Shown here piece by piece: positions 34,808 to 43,187 of a stretch of 45,168 nt of DNA. The first letter of the stretch is position 1, and each line of letters begins with the position of its first letter. The translations under genes were made by a program, and so were the position numbers. The notes beneath the pieces were generated by a model. It was not told where the DNA came from, searched no databases, and saw only the letters and a list, made by a program, of their open reading frames with translations. This stretch comes from Planctomycetota bacterium (GTDB taxonomy: Bacteria > Planctomycetota > Planctomycetia > Pirellulales > Pirellulaceae). The stretch covers positions 1-45,168 of the forward strand of contig JAPOIJ010000017.1 in the NCBI GenBank assembly GCA_029979005.1. Reading direction: 5' to 3'.

Positions 34808-35130
34808 CGACACATTTTGCGTTAGAGTCGCAGATACAAGCCGAATTTGAAACCCACGTCGGAGACGGCAACCCAGTAGTTGTAGACGCTATTTCGCTCC
34901 CAGCCGAAGAATTTTGGCAATATTCAAACATCCTGTGGGAATAAGAAGACAGACACGCCAATCCTTGGTCGGCATCGCAGATTGTCGTGCTGGTCCATTC
35001 CTTACTTGGACGGGAAATGATGCCTCCATTGCGCCCGAGTCGCGAAGTCGGGTCGATTTCAAATGGACTATCGCCTGGTGCGACCGGGTGAAAGTGGATA
35101 TCTCCTGCAAATAAACCAAATAGGTTCAAA
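34808..35130. other. 323-base stretch with possible degraded coding remnants
   Basis: No complete gene is seen. One plus-strand frame reads protein-like from about 34800 to 34944 ('LESQIQAEFETHVGDG', 'AISLPAEEFWQYSNILWE'). Another continues to 35114 ('SRSRVDFKWTIAWCDRVKVD'). They are in different frames and neither has a start, as if a former gene had suffered frameshifts. A weak GTTGTAG box with CGG ten bases upstream occurs near 34880. Confidence 0.3.
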
Positions 35131-35538
35131 ATGAAAATTCAAAATACTGTCCTCCTGTTTCTCATGCTCTTGCTATCAGTTGGCTGCAGCAACGGCTCGG
35201 GAATCTCTCAAGTTAACCTCAGCGACCCGGATGTCGGGATTTCAGGCAACGTTTCCGTTGATCGCGATGGAACATTTAGCGGTGAGGTGAAGAACGGCGA
35301 TGTTATCGCAATTTTGAACGGCGAAGTTGTCGCATCTGGTGACGACACGCACAAAGTCACGATCAGCTATGAACGAAAAACGTACACTTCCGGTACGACA
35401 TTTAAATCCGAAAAAATCAATTGCGAGTTGTTTGCACAATCAGGTGTGGATGTGCCTATTGGGAAACCGCCTGCTCCAAATCAGTCATCCGGCGACGACA
35501 ACTCACTTGAGCGACTCTCGATCAAATTGATTGATTGA
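35131..35538 (+). CDS. Putative small lipoprotein
   Basis: The product is 135 residues from ATG 35131, with AGG 7 bases upstream. The N-terminus 'MKIQNTVLLFLMLLLSVGC' is a textbook lipoprotein signal with lipobox SVGC, so Cys19 would be lipidated. The mature part is Gly/Asp-rich with alternating beta pattern ('GISGNVSVDRDGTFSGEVKN', 'GDVIAILNGEVVASGDD'), and there is a Ser/Pro linker before the C-terminus. No family is recognised. It is an envelope protein and the second lipoprotein gene of the cassette-like region. A stable hairpin 45 bases after its stop may be a terminator or the remains of an attC. Confidence 0.7.
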   Translation: MKIQNTVLLFLMLLLSVGCSNGSGISQVNLSDPDVGISGNVSVDRDGTFSGEVKNGDVIAILNGEVVASGDDTHKVTISYERKTYTSGTTFKSEKINCELFAQSGVDVPIGKPPAPNQSSGDDNSLERLSIKLID

Positions 35539-35582
35539 GAGAGATTTGAATTAGGTCGCCTGCAGGGTAAGAAATGGTAGGA

Positions 35583-35631
35583 GAGTCGCAAAGACGGACG
35601 TTTTCCAATGGAAGATCTCTCTTCGCGACTC
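35583..35631 (+). other. Hairpin after the small lipoprotein gene (possible decayed attC)
   Basis: GAGTCGCAAAGA (35583-35594) pairs with TCTTCGCGACTC (35620-35631) with one mismatch. The following CGGTGATTATCGAGGC resembles the attC 3' half at 34032, but the expected GTT reads TGT. There is no U run, so it is not a standard terminator. Confidence 0.35.
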
Positions 35632-35774
35632 GGTGATTATCGAGGCTGTGAAATTTAGCTGATCATTAAATGAATTTTGTTGATTTGGTTATAACAAATC
35701 CGTGTTTTTAAATATTGAATTGCTTGAATTCTGATTTCAAGAAATAATGGTTACCGAGGAAAATGGAATGCGCC

Positions 35775-35923
35775 CACTAACGGCAAATGCGTTCCAATTT
35801 TCGTACTTTTAAATTAATCACTTGGCGTTTCATAACGATCAAATAAAACTAGGCCGTGCCGCTTCGCTTTACGATTTGTTCTACAATGTTATCTTAAGGA
35901 TCGGATGTCCGCAGGCGTTACGC
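35775..35923 (+). other. Weak attC-like candidate before the VOC gene
   Basis: CACTAAC (35775-35781) and GTTACGC (35917-35923) pair through TAAC/GTTA. TGCGTTCCAAT (35788-35798) pairs with ATCGGATGTCCGCA (35900-35913) as CGCA plus ATYGGA, with an uneven bulge. The start codon follows 16 bases after the R' box. The CGG-12-GTT spacing fits. An alternative inner CATAAC/GTTAT pair exists in the same stretch. The remaining bases 35539-35939 show no gene. Confidence 0.3.
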
Positions 35924-35939
35924 ACCATGGAGATAATAG

Positions 35940-36293
35940 ATGAACCAGCATGAGAAAATAAACTACATTGAGCTTCCCGCGAAAGACTTAGACAAGACAA
36001 AATCATTTTTTGCTGATGTTTTCAATTGGGATTTCGTTGACTATGGTCCGGAGTACACTGCGTTTAATGATGGCGTTTTGGATGGTGGTTTCTACAAATC
36101 AGACAATCATTCTTCAACCTCTAATGGTGCAGCGTTAATCGTATTTTACAGTTCTGATTTGGCTGCAACGCAAGCTAAAATTTTGGAGGCTGGCGGTAAT
36201 ATTGTTAAACCTACATTTCAGTTTCCCGGAGGATCTCGGTTTCATTTTTCTGATCCCAACAGCAATGAATACGCAGTTTGGAGTGACAGTTGA
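35940..36293 (+). CDS. VOC (glyoxalase/bleomycin-resistance fold) protein
   Basis: The product is 117 residues from ATG 35940, with GGAG 7 to 10 bases upstream. It is a single VOC domain made of two beta-alpha-beta-beta-beta modules: 'INYIELPAKDLDKTKSFFADVFNW' (split after 'DLDK') opens the first, 'AALIVFYSSDLAATQAKILEAGG' the second, and it closes with 'FHFSDPNSNEYAVW'. Glu11 and the His/Glu of the last motif are candidate metal ligands. Single-domain VOC proteins of this type act as isomerases, dioxygenases or small-molecule-binding resistance proteins, and the substrate cannot be read from sequence. It is cytoplasmic. VOC proteins are frequent integron cassette products, which fits the setting. 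Confidence 0.88.
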   Translation: MNQHEKINYIELPAKDLDKTKSFFADVFNWDFVDYGPEYTAFNDGVLDGGFYKSDNHSSTSNGAALIVFYSSDLAATQAKILEAGGNIVKPTFQFPGGSRFHFSDPNSNEYAVWSDS

Positions 36294-36453
36294 TCGACAC
36301 AGTAGATAGATTCCGCAGCTGAGTCTCTATGGTCTGACTGTTCGCAATAGCCTCGGTTGGTGGTAGAACAGTGGCAGTGTCAGTCAAGGTCCCGTTGAAC
36401 CAAGGGGTTGTCCCGCAAAAAAAATAAATCCGAGTCTAAGGTGCTTTCTTCCT

Positions 36454-36806
36454 ATGAGTTACGATCTGTGGTTTTGGAATCAATCGAAGAATTGCCGTCA
36501 TCGTCCGGACACTGTTGTGCAACGTGCGTGTGAGGGCGGTAAGCTGACTGGATTGGTGCCACTCGAACTTGAAGAAATCAAGGACCGTCTTGCAGTCGCT
36601 TTTCCGGGGTTCAAGAAAAATATGTTCGATGCAGGGACTCACTATTTTACAATTGATCTTTATCCACCCTACGTTTTTCATATCGTTGCAACGCCCCCCC
36701 CAAAAAAAATGACGATGTTATCGAGATGCTAAACTCGATCATAGACATCGCTGCTGAATTCAATTGCAATCTTTACGATCCACAGACCGGTGAGCGTTTT
36801 TCTTGA
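36454..36806 (+). pseudogene. Small hypothetical gene split by a C8A8 homopolymer frameshift
   Basis: From ATG 36454 the frame reads 'MSYDLWFWNQSKNCRHRPD' through 'HYFTIDLYPPYVFHIVATP' and reaches eight C followed by eight A (36694-36709). As written, it ends after 92 codons at 36732 with an implausible tail. Adding one base in the run restores a frame that continues 'KNDDVIEMLNSIIDIAAEFN' and 'CNLYDPQTGERFS' to TGA 36804-36806, giving about 117 residues. The continuation is clearly protein-like. The 'MSYDLxFW' opening occurs in small cytoplasmic proteins of unknown role. The frameshift may be a sequencing error, a real mutation, or slippage at the homopolymer. Confidence 0.65.
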
Positions 36807-36917
36807 CGATGACCCGAACAAACAATGCTGTCTAAAACAATTCTCAGGACAGCAAAACGTTGCTCCGAAACCGATTAGGCGTTGTGGGGTCCACTTGATG
36901 CGATTATGCTTGCGCCG

Positions 36918-36953
36918 AAACTGTCGGATGGGTTAAAACTGTCGGATGGGTTA
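36918..36953 (+). repeat. Two tandem copies of an 18-base unit
   Basis: AAACTGTCGGATGGGTTA occurs twice head to tail (36918-36935 and 36936-36953), ending 28 bases before the next start codon. Each unit contains CGGATGGGTTA, so one copy may duplicate a promoter- or operator-like element or be a replication slip. Confidence 0.85.
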
Positions 36954-36981
36954 ACTTGGACTTTAGCGGAAGAGCGAAGGA

Positions 36982-37401
36982 ATGGATGAATTGAAAACCA
37001 CAGCGGATCGTCCGTGCAGCAATGATGCTGTGTCGTTTGGGTTTCGCTTTTCACTTGTTATTCGTAGTTGCATCTGGATCGCGTTAGTGGTTTTGGTGCC
37101 TCAGATACTGCTTCCTCGTTGCCGGGATCTGTATTCGGAGTTTGGAGTAGAGCTTCCAAAGTTAACTCAATTGGTGTTTGCTGTCGGCGACCTAGTTATG
37201 AAGTTTGGCATTGTCTATTTCATCGTGGCGATTCCAGCGATCTTTGCCTGGCAATTTTTTCTATTCTTCTTAAATAGGAACCGAATTGGCTACAAGTTTG
37301 TTGTGGTTGTTGATTGGGGGGCGATTTTAATTGCCACGGTAATTTTGGTCATCTTGTTGGGTATGCCAATGGCGGCGATCGTCTCCGGTTTGACCGGTTA
37401 G
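36982..37401 (+). CDS. Small three-helix membrane protein
   Basis: The product is 139 residues from ATG 36982, with GGAAGAG and AAGGA upstream. Three hydrophobic segments are visible (about 24-47, 75-97 and 110-135). The loop between the first two, 'DLYSEFGVELPKLTQLVFAVGDLVM', split after 'ELPKLT', resembles the 'ELP.pT' stretch before a helix in GspF-type secretion membrane proteins. The rest of the GspF domain is absent, so I do not assign that role. Similar short proteins occur repeatedly in planctomycetes. It is alone, with 133 bases to the next gene. Confidence 0.65.
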   Translation: MDELKTTADRPCSNDAVSFGFRFSLVIRSCIWIALVVLVPQILLPRCRDLYSEFGVELPKLTQLVFAVGDLVMKFGIVYFIVAIPAIFAWQFFLFFLNRNRIGYKFVVVVDWGAILIATVILVILLGMPMAAIVSGLTG

Positions 37402-37535
37402 TCATTTCACGGAGTCAGATAGCGGGCTGACCAACCGAAATGGCGAAGAAATGCGACTTGGATTAATTTGAGTCCCGGGATCATTCTGTTATCTTCATCC
37501 TTATCCCGTCCGTTTTGGAACTTACCAACAGAAAG

Positions 37536-38303
37536 ATGATGATGCTTGCTTTAAACCGACTGATTCGATCATGGTTGTTCGCAGTAGTGGCCACGTTGAC
37601 GGTTTTTTCCGCTGTTCTCCCAGCACAGGTAAAAACTCCGACTCATTCCCATGTGGCATATGGGGCAGAGAAGAGGCAATGGTTGAATCTCTATTTGCCG
37701 TCTGGCGACAAACCCGCGCCGGTATTCATTTACGCTCACCATAACGGCTCTACGGCGGATGATGTAAAAATTTCTTGGGCGAATCCTACCTTAGCGGACG
37801 GTGTTGCGATCGTCAGTTGGGAATCAATTGCAAAGGTTAAAGGGATGTCTGATTTTCAAGTATGCGCTGCCGATGCAAAAGTGATGTTCGCATGGGTGAA
37901 GGAAAATGCCGAGACCTATAACTTAGATGTCGACAAGATAATTATCGGAGGGCAATCCAGAGGAAGTTTTGTGAGTTGGGAACTCGCTCATTCTCAGGAT
38001 GCCGGCATTGTAGGGATTTATATGGGGCAGGCTCTTCCCGGGAATTCCTTCAATCAGCGCTTGCTGAAGCCAATCACAAAAAACGCACCTCCTATTTTTC
38101 TTGCGTACCGGAAAGCACCGGGGGTGGTTGGGGATAATCACAAGCCTGAGCATGGTCTCGAAGTATTGAAGCGATATCAAGAGTTGGATATCGGCAATCG
38201 TGCTGAACTCGTTCACAGTCTCAGCAAGACAAAGAATAGCGAAGTCATGCAATTCCTTCCGAAGTTCGCACGTGCACTCAATCGCGAAAGCGATAAGGAC
38301 TGA
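37536..38303 (+). CDS. Secreted alpha/beta-hydrolase (esterase-like)
   Basis: The product is 255 residues from ATG 37536; ATGs at 37539 and 37542 are equally possible, and the TTG at 37515 is not convincing. The signal peptide ends near 'VLPAQV'. An alpha/beta-hydrolase fold follows: 'APVFIYAHHNGSTADD' supplies the oxyanion region after the third strand, and 'DKIIIGGQSRGSFVSWELA' is the nucleophile elbow with Ser in GQSRG. A late 'VVGDNHKPEHGLEVLKR' region offers a candidate catalytic His, and an Asp before it is plausible. It is likely a periplasmic carboxylester or polysaccharide-ester hydrolase. Its neighbour downstream is a sulfatase, so both may work on algal polysaccharide. Confidence 0.8.
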   Translation: MMMLALNRLIRSWLFAVVATLTVFSAVLPAQVKTPTHSHVAYGAEKRQWLNLYLPSGDKPAPVFIYAHHNGSTADDVKISWANPTLADGVAIVSWESIAKVKGMSDFQVCAADAKVMFAWVKENAETYNLDVDKIIIGGQSRGSFVSWELAHSQDAGIVGIYMGQALPGNSFNQRLLKPITKNAPPIFLAYRKAPGVVGDNHKPEHGLEVLKRYQELDIGNRAELVHSLSKTKNSEVMQFLPKFARALNRESDKD

Positions 38304-38383
38304 TTTTAGTCAACGCCGTTGATCGTAACTTTGATGAATTTTCTTTTAGGCGAGGGTGATGTGATTGACGTTTTTTTGAAATC

Positions 38384-38409
38384 GCAATCCCGTCGAAAAA
38401 TAGGATTGC
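38384..38409. other. Short inverted repeat between hydrolase and sulfatase genes
   Basis: GCAATCC (38384-38390) pairs with GGATTGC (38403-38409) over a 12-base loop. It lacks a U run, so it is not a typical terminator, and no other role is evident. Confidence 0.3.
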
Positions 38410-38510
38410 AATTCACCTGCGCCGCGAAGCCCGTCTCAAGTAAATTTTAAATCATTCGTCGCGGCCGAATGGTTTTATACATTGTCTTCTCTTATCGTGA
38501 CTGGAATCTA

Positions 38511-39971
38511 ATGAGCCGCTTCTCCATGTTAACCGTTGTTTGCATTGCCTGTTTTCTACTGTTTGGTGCGCTTCAATCCTCATCGGTGGCTTTTGGTTTT
38601 GAAGTTTCTCGTAAGCCCAATTTCATCGTTATCTTTACGGACGACCAAGGCTATCAGGATCTCGGCTGTTTTGGGTCTCCAGAGATTCAAACACCCAATA
38701 TTGATGGGATGGCCAACGAAGGTATGCGTTTCACCGATTTCTATGCCCAGACGGTATGCGGACCGTCTCGAGCAGCGTTGATGACCGGTTGCTATCCTTT
38801 AAGGGTTGGGAAAAAGGGAAATAATCAGAATGAGATACATCCGTTTTTACATACGGAAGAAATTACCATTGCGGAAGTACTTAAGGATCAAGGTTACCGT
38901 ACCGCCTGTTTTGGAAAGTGGGATCTCGCTGGACACAGACAAAGGGGCTACGACGAAGACCTCCTGCCGACGAGACAAGGATTCGACTATTTTTTTGGAA
39001 CGCCAACCAGCAACGATTCGGTAGCCAATCTTCTGCGTAATGATCAGCTCGTTGAACCGAAGGCTGACATGGCGAGTCTGACAAAACGGTACACCGACGA
39101 GGCTTTGGAGTTCATCCAGAAGAACAAAGACCAGGCATTCTTTGTCTATTTGGCGCATACGATGCCGCATTTAAAGCTCGCCGCCTCCGAGCAGTTCAAG
39201 GGCGATTCGCCACGGGGATTGTACGGAGATGTGATAGAAGAAATTGATTTTAATGTGGGCCGGATTCTGCGAGAGATAAGGATGTTGGGGCTTGAAGAGG
39301 ATACTTACGTCATCTTTACCAGCGACAACGGGCCTTGGTTTCTAGGTCGACACCCAAGATTGAGCAAACAGAAGGATATGGGTGGTTCCCATGGCGGCGA
39401 CGCAGCGCCGCTGCGCGGGCACAAGACGTCCACGTGGGAGGGTGGAGTGCGAGTCCCCTGTATCATGTGGGCGCCAGGACGGATACCGGCAGGAACCGTT
39501 TGCTCAAAAATCGCTACGACTATGGATGTGCTTCCGACATTGGCTGCACTCGCCGGCGGCGACGCACCCACGGATCGCACCGTCGACGGAAAAGATATAG
39601 TTGACCTGATTCATGGCAAAGCGGGGACGAATGGGCCCACTGAGGTTTTTTATTACTACGCCCACACCCAGTTAATGGCCGTACGTTCGGACAGGTGGAA
39701 ACTGCATCTTCCTCGTAAGGTAAATACTATGAAGCGATGGGATATTTTCCATCGCGAATCGGATATTGTTGATTTCACAAAACCGCTCCTTTACGATTTG
39801 GATCAGGATCCAGGGGAGCTGCACAATCTTGCTGGACAGCATCCTGACAAAGTTGAAAAATTGATTGAGCTCGCTGATCGGGCCCGGAACGATATCGGTG
39901 ACTACGACCGCATCGGGAAGAATGCCCGGTTTTTTGATCCGCAACCGCGCAGGCCTGATATCACACGCTGA
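38511..39971 (+). CDS. Type I formylglycine-dependent sulfatase
   Basis: The product is 486 residues. I choose ATG 38511 because it gives a proper signal peptide (MSRFSMLTVVCIACFLLFG). The ATG at 38469 would place a charged stretch before it. The sulfatase signature is CGPSRAALMTG, with Cys83 as the residue converted to formylglycine. Metal and substrate residues appear in 'FTDDQGYQDLG' (paired Asp), 'TYVIFTSDNGPW' (Asp-Asn) and 'LRGHKTSTWEGGVRVP'. The C-terminal 'PLLYDLDQDPGELHNLAG' is the usual arylsulfatase A-type ending. It removes sulfate esters, probably from polysaccharides, in the periplasm. An anaerobic or FGE-type maturase must act in trans; none is in the window. Confidence 0.96.
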   Translation: MSRFSMLTVVCIACFLLFGALQSSSVAFGFEVSRKPNFIVIFTDDQGYQDLGCFGSPEIQTPNIDGMANEGMRFTDFYAQTVCGPSRAALMTGCYPLRVGKKGNNQNEIHPFLHTEEITIAEVLKDQGYRTACFGKWDLAGHRQRGYDEDLLPTRQGFDYFFGTPTSNDSVANLLRNDQLVEPKADMASLTKRYTDEALEFIQKNKDQAFFVYLAHTMPHLKLAASEQFKGDSPRGLYGDVIEEIDFNVGRILREIRMLGLEEDTYVIFTSDNGPWFLGRHPRLSKQKDMGGSHGGDAAPLRGHKTSTWEGGVRVPCIMWAPGRIPAGTVCSKIATTMDVLPTLAALAGGDAPTDRTVDGKDIVDLIHGKAGTNGPTEVFYYYAHTQLMAVRSDRWKLHLPRKVNTMKRWDIFHRESDIVDFTKPLLYDLDQDPGELHNLAGQHPDKVEKLIELADRARNDIGDYDRIGKNARFFDPQPRRPDITR

Positions 39972-40004
39972 GTATGACGATCGCGTCTAAAAGAGGAGTT
40001 AGAA

Positions 40005-40400
40005 ATGCCCATGCCCCGGTTCAGTCTTCGAACTCTTTTAATTCTGCCTGCGATTTTAATCGCCATAAACTGGTTAGTGATCTCGTATAGCGCTACGACA
40101 CCAACGGTCCCACGCCAGTTCATGAAGACCGAAACGGGAATCTGGTTCCTTGCTGAACCGGACGAGTTGGCTGGAATTCCCATTCGTTCAATTGGGTGGC
40201 CGTTCGCATATCAGTGGGCTCCGAATCCCGAAGAGAATTTGTCCCTTCCACTAACCTACAGAAGCCACGGCATTAAGTATCTGCCTTTGTTTCTCAACAT
40301 GAGTATCGCAACGGTGTTCAGTATTCTGCTAACGTGGGCGCCTGCGGTGTGGTTAAATCCGTCAAAGAAACATCAACAAAATGAGACTGACCAAAATTAG
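40005..40400 (+). CDS. Small planctomycete membrane protein (FSLRTLL type)
   Basis: The product is 131 residues from ATG 40005, with AGGAG 8 to 12 bases upstream. The N-terminus 'PRFSLRTLLILPAILIAIN' combines the F-S-[LI]-R-x-L motif with the first helix, a pattern seen many times in planctomycete genomes without known function. A hydrophilic loop of about 70 residues follows, then a second helix (about 98-115, 'NMSIATVFSILLTWAP') and a short polar tail. It starts 33 bases after the sulfatase stop, so it may share that transcript. It is related in style, not in sequence, to the last gene of the window. Confidence 0.75.
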   Translation: MPMPRFSLRTLLILPAILIAINWLVISYSATTPTVPRQFMKTETGIWFLAEPDELAGIPIRSIGWPFAYQWAPNPEENLSLPLTYRSHGIKYLPLFLNMSIATVFSILLTWAPAVWLNPSKKHQQNETDQN

Positions 40401-40933
40401 TTCCGGATGAAGATCATGTTTAGGGTCTGCGTTGTTGGAAATTTAAATAGAGCCATTCATTGACCTACTCTGGTTTTGTGTGTTGTTTTCAGTACTGAGA
40501 TGAGTCTCTAAAACACAAGAGGCCTTGCCAAGCATTGAAAAGGCGAGCCTGTTTGTTTCCATGTTTGCGCGGTGTTCTGGTTCTTCAACTTCTGCATTCT
40601 TGGTCGGCGTTTCGTTTTTCTCGCAAGCGGCTTTCGTGGATCCCACTTGGTGGGTCGCTTGCAGTATTGATCGCGGTGATTGACGTTGCAGGGGTTGTTA
40701 AGTAAATGAGTTTGACCTTTTCGAGCCAAAAACAAAAAGAGAGGTTTTAAAAAGGACCGATTCCTTGAAAGACATCATAAGACATAGAGAAAACATGGAA
40801 ATGCATTGGAAAACGTGCGAATTCCAGAGGAGTGCTCAATAATCTATTCTCCTTGCGCATTGAATTATCTAGGATGTTTAACGCAAAACCACCCATTATG
40901 AATCTCAGTACTTACCGAGCATACGGTAGATCT
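40401..40933. other. 533-base non-coding stretch before the DUF1549/DUF1553 gene
   Basis: No gene is supported. Frames starting at 40832 and 40898 read into the next gene but lack a signal peptide or ribosome site. The stretch should hold the promoter for the DUF1549/DUF1501 pair. A CGGTGATTGACGTTGC near 40675 superficially resembles an attC 3' half but has the wrong spacing. Confidence 0.45.
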
Positions 40934-43183
40934 ATGAAACGGCTCGCAACAATGATGCTGCTCTCCTTGCTGGCAACGAGCACCAGCGCTCAGGAAATGC
41001 CAGCGGTCAATGCGTTAAATTTCAAAAAGGATATTCTTCCGATTTTTGCGGATTCCTGTTTTGGGTGTCACGGTGATCCTGCGCGACGGAAAGGGAAAGA
41101 ACCTGGCGGGGGCTTGCGGCTCGATTCGCCCGAATCCATAAGCCATGGCGGCGACGCTGGACCTGCGATCGTTGCCGGCAAACCAGACGATAGTTTACTT
41201 TATCAATTGATTACGCTCCCAGAAGACGATGATGAGGTGATGCCCGCCAAAGGAGATTTGCTCACGCGTGATCAGATTGCACTTGTCAGAAAATGGATCG
41301 AGGGCGGAGCCGACTTTGGCACATGGAAAGGTGGCGGGAACGCACCTTCCATTGACAAGGTAACTGAGATGGAAATTTCTCAGGCACCTGAGGGTGACGA
41401 GATGGTAACAGGCCCCGTTGCCCCCGATGCCCTAACGCGCGAGATCGATCAGTTGGTCGCTGATGAATTGAATCGGCTTGGCCAAACTCCTCGTCCGGAG
41501 ATTGACGATTACACGTTTTGCCGTCGTATCTACATCGATGCGATCGGTCGCATCCCTACGATTGATGAATTGGATCGGTTTATTGAAGACGACCAAACTG
41601 ACAAACGCGCCAGGCTGATCGACAAACTCCTCAACTCAAAAGGGTACAACAGTCATTGGTATAACTATTGGGCTGATTTGCTCCGGGTAAAAAACGTAGG
41701 CGATGAATTGCATCATGCGGGGAATTTTTCGGAATGGATTAAGGATGCGGTGCGGCGCAATAAGCCCTACGACCAAATGGCTCATGAATTAGTCAATGCG
41801 AGCGGTGAACTGTACAAACCTGGCAATGGCGCCACTGGGTTTTACGCTCGCGAAAAGATGCCGCTCGATCATCTGGCAAACTCAGTCAAGACCTTTATGG
41901 GGATGAGTATCGAGTGTGCCCAATGTCACGACCATCCATATGAAGATTGGACGCAACAGGATTTTTATAAATTGGCAGCGTTCAGTTCCAGAACTCATTT
42001 ACGGGTGGATCCTTTACCTGCGGATGAGAAAAAGTTCTATGCCAAGGACCGCAGTATCTTAAAACAGAAGTCCTTTGATGAGTGGATTGTGTACCGCGAG
42101 TCCCTTCGCGTGAAGCATGCCGCGATCTATGGCAATGGCACGGGGTTCATGCGCCTGCCGCATGATTATCAATACGATGATGGCAAACCTCACGAGGTTC
42201 TGGCAGCAGATGTTCTATTTGGCAATCTGCCTGAACTGAATTATCGAATAACTAAGGAGAAACTTGAAAAACTTCCCAAGCGAAATTTCGGACCGGAAAT
42301 CAATTCTCGTAAGTCACTCGCAGATTGGATGACGTCCGCTCGAAATCCTATGTTTGCGAAGGCGACGGTGAATCGATTGTGGCATCGGATTATGGGGACC
42401 GAGCTTGTCGGGCAACTCGGCGGTTTGACCCTTGAGGGAATGGGGAATCATCCTGCACTGACCGAGAAGCTGATGGCATGCCTGAAAGGGTCGAAGTATG
42501 ACACAAAGATCTTTTTGAAGATAATTTTCAATAGCAGAATTTATCAGAGCAAAGCACTGGCATTGACCGCTTCGCCCCCAGCCTATTTTTTGGACGGCCC
42601 TGTAGTAAGGCGACTTTCTTCTGAAGTACTCGTCGATTCTTTTTTGAGTTTGAAAACGGAGACCCCGGATAAATTTGTAGCGACTGAATTCAGGTGGGAC
42701 GGTTTTACGAACTTCTATGAAAAATCCCAGAAAATGAACGTCCAGGATTTTGTCCGGTACTCGATCAAAGGACCTGGTCGAGGTAAGTTTCAACAACGGG
42801 AAGAAAGAGAAGCAGCGCAACGAAACGGCGATATGGGACCGCGCGAGCTGTGGCGTGTCTCTACCTTTGGGAGAGACTACGGTCAGCATAGGGTGGCGAT
42901 GCTAATGGGAAAATCCAATCGAGAATTGATAGACAGTGCTAATCTGGAGCCAGATATTCCGCAGGTTCTATTCATGATGAATGGTCCACTAACGATTCCA
43001 AAGGATGGCTTGATTTATCGTAAGATGAACAGTGCCGGAAATCGTGAAGAAAAAATGGCGATTCTCTGGAAATCGGTTTTGGGGCGATTGCCCAAAAAGT
43101 CAGAGAAAGCTCTGTTTAAACATGAGCTGGATGATCTGATGTGGGCTTTGCTCAATTCCAATGAATTTCGATTTATTAGGTAA
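40934..43183 (+). CDS. Secreted DUF1549/DUF1553 protein with c-type cytochrome domain
   Basis: The product is 749 residues. I choose ATG 40934 because the signal peptide 'MKRLATMMLLSLLATSTSAQ' then starts the protein. The planctomycete cytochrome (PSCyt1-like) domain follows, with CFGCH (Cys42, Cys45, His46) and a late 'MPAKGDLLTRDQIALVRKWI' that may supply Met. The DUF1549 domain follows (about 180-390, 'EIDQLVADELNR', then a second CxxCH at 328-332 in 'ECAQCHDHPYEDWTQ'). DUF1553 covers about 480-740 ('LADWMTSARNPMFAKATVNR'). Such proteins are always paired with DUF1501 proteins in Planctomycetes and are thought to act in the envelope, possibly in redox-linked polysaccharide metabolism. The DUF1501 gene starts 4 bases after its stop. 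Confidence 0.95.
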   Translation: MKRLATMMLLSLLATSTSAQEMPAVNALNFKKDILPIFADSCFGCHGDPARRKGKEPGGGLRLDSPESISHGGDAGPAIVAGKPDDSLLYQLITLPEDDDEVMPAKGDLLTRDQIALVRKWIEGGADFGTWKGGGNAPSIDKVTEMEISQAPEGDEMVTGPVAPDALTREIDQLVADELNRLGQTPRPEIDDYTFCRRIYIDAIGRIPTIDELDRFIEDDQTDKRARLIDKLLNSKGYNSHWYNYWADLLRVKNVGDELHHAGNFSEWIKDAVRRNKPYDQMAHELVNASGELYKPGNGATGFYAREKMPLDHLANSVKTFMGMSIECAQCHDHPYEDWTQQDFYKLAAFSSRTHLRVDPLPADEKKFYAKDRSILKQKSFDEWIVYRESLRVKHAAIYGNGTGFMRLPHDYQYDDGKPHEVLAADVLFGNLPELNYRITKEKLEKLPKRNFGPEINSRKSLADWMTSARNPMFAKATVNRLWHRIMGTELVGQLGGLTLEGMGNHPALTEKLMACLKGSKYDTKIFLKIIFNSRIYQSKALALTASPPAYFLDGPVVRRLSSEVLVDSFLSLKTETPDKFVATEFRWDGFTNFYEKSQKMNVQDFVRYSIKGPGRGKFQQREEREAAQRNGDMGPRELWRVSTFGRDYGQHRVAMLMGKSNRELIDSANLEPDIPQVLFMMNGPLTIPKDGLIYRKMNSAGNREEKMAILWKSVLGRLPKKSEKALFKHELDDLMWALLNSNEFRFIR

Positions 43184-43187
43184 AACG

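Noticed and set aside
34801-34881. CATAAC at the lipoprotein stop plus GTTGTAG as an attC
   Set aside because: The box order is right, but the inner arms pair poorly and the stretch reads as protein in one frame.
34701-35129. Minus-strand gene of about 142 codons opposite the lipoprotein region
   Set aside because: It overlaps the end of a better-supported plus-strand lipoprotein gene and shows no signal, domain or ribosome site.
35831-35898. CATAAC...GTTAT pair as a short attC upstream of the VOC gene
   Set aside because: The outer boxes pair but the inner arms have poor complementarity. The overlapping candidate at 35775-35923 fits the CGG-GTT spacing better.
36825-36854. TGCTGTC/GACAGCA inverted repeat as an attC or terminator
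   Set aside because: A seven-pair stem without a U run, AAC/GTT boxes in register or extrahelical bases is not enough to name it.
29156-37401. Defence island or prophage reading of the accessory block
   Set aside because: No restriction, toxin-antitoxin, CRISPR, capsid, terminase or portal gene was seen. The integrase type and attC-like sites fit an integron better.
42314-42889. Minus-strand frame of 191 codons inside the DUF1549/DUF1553 gene
   Set aside because: It lies wholly within a strongly supported gene and reads as a codon-bias shadow.
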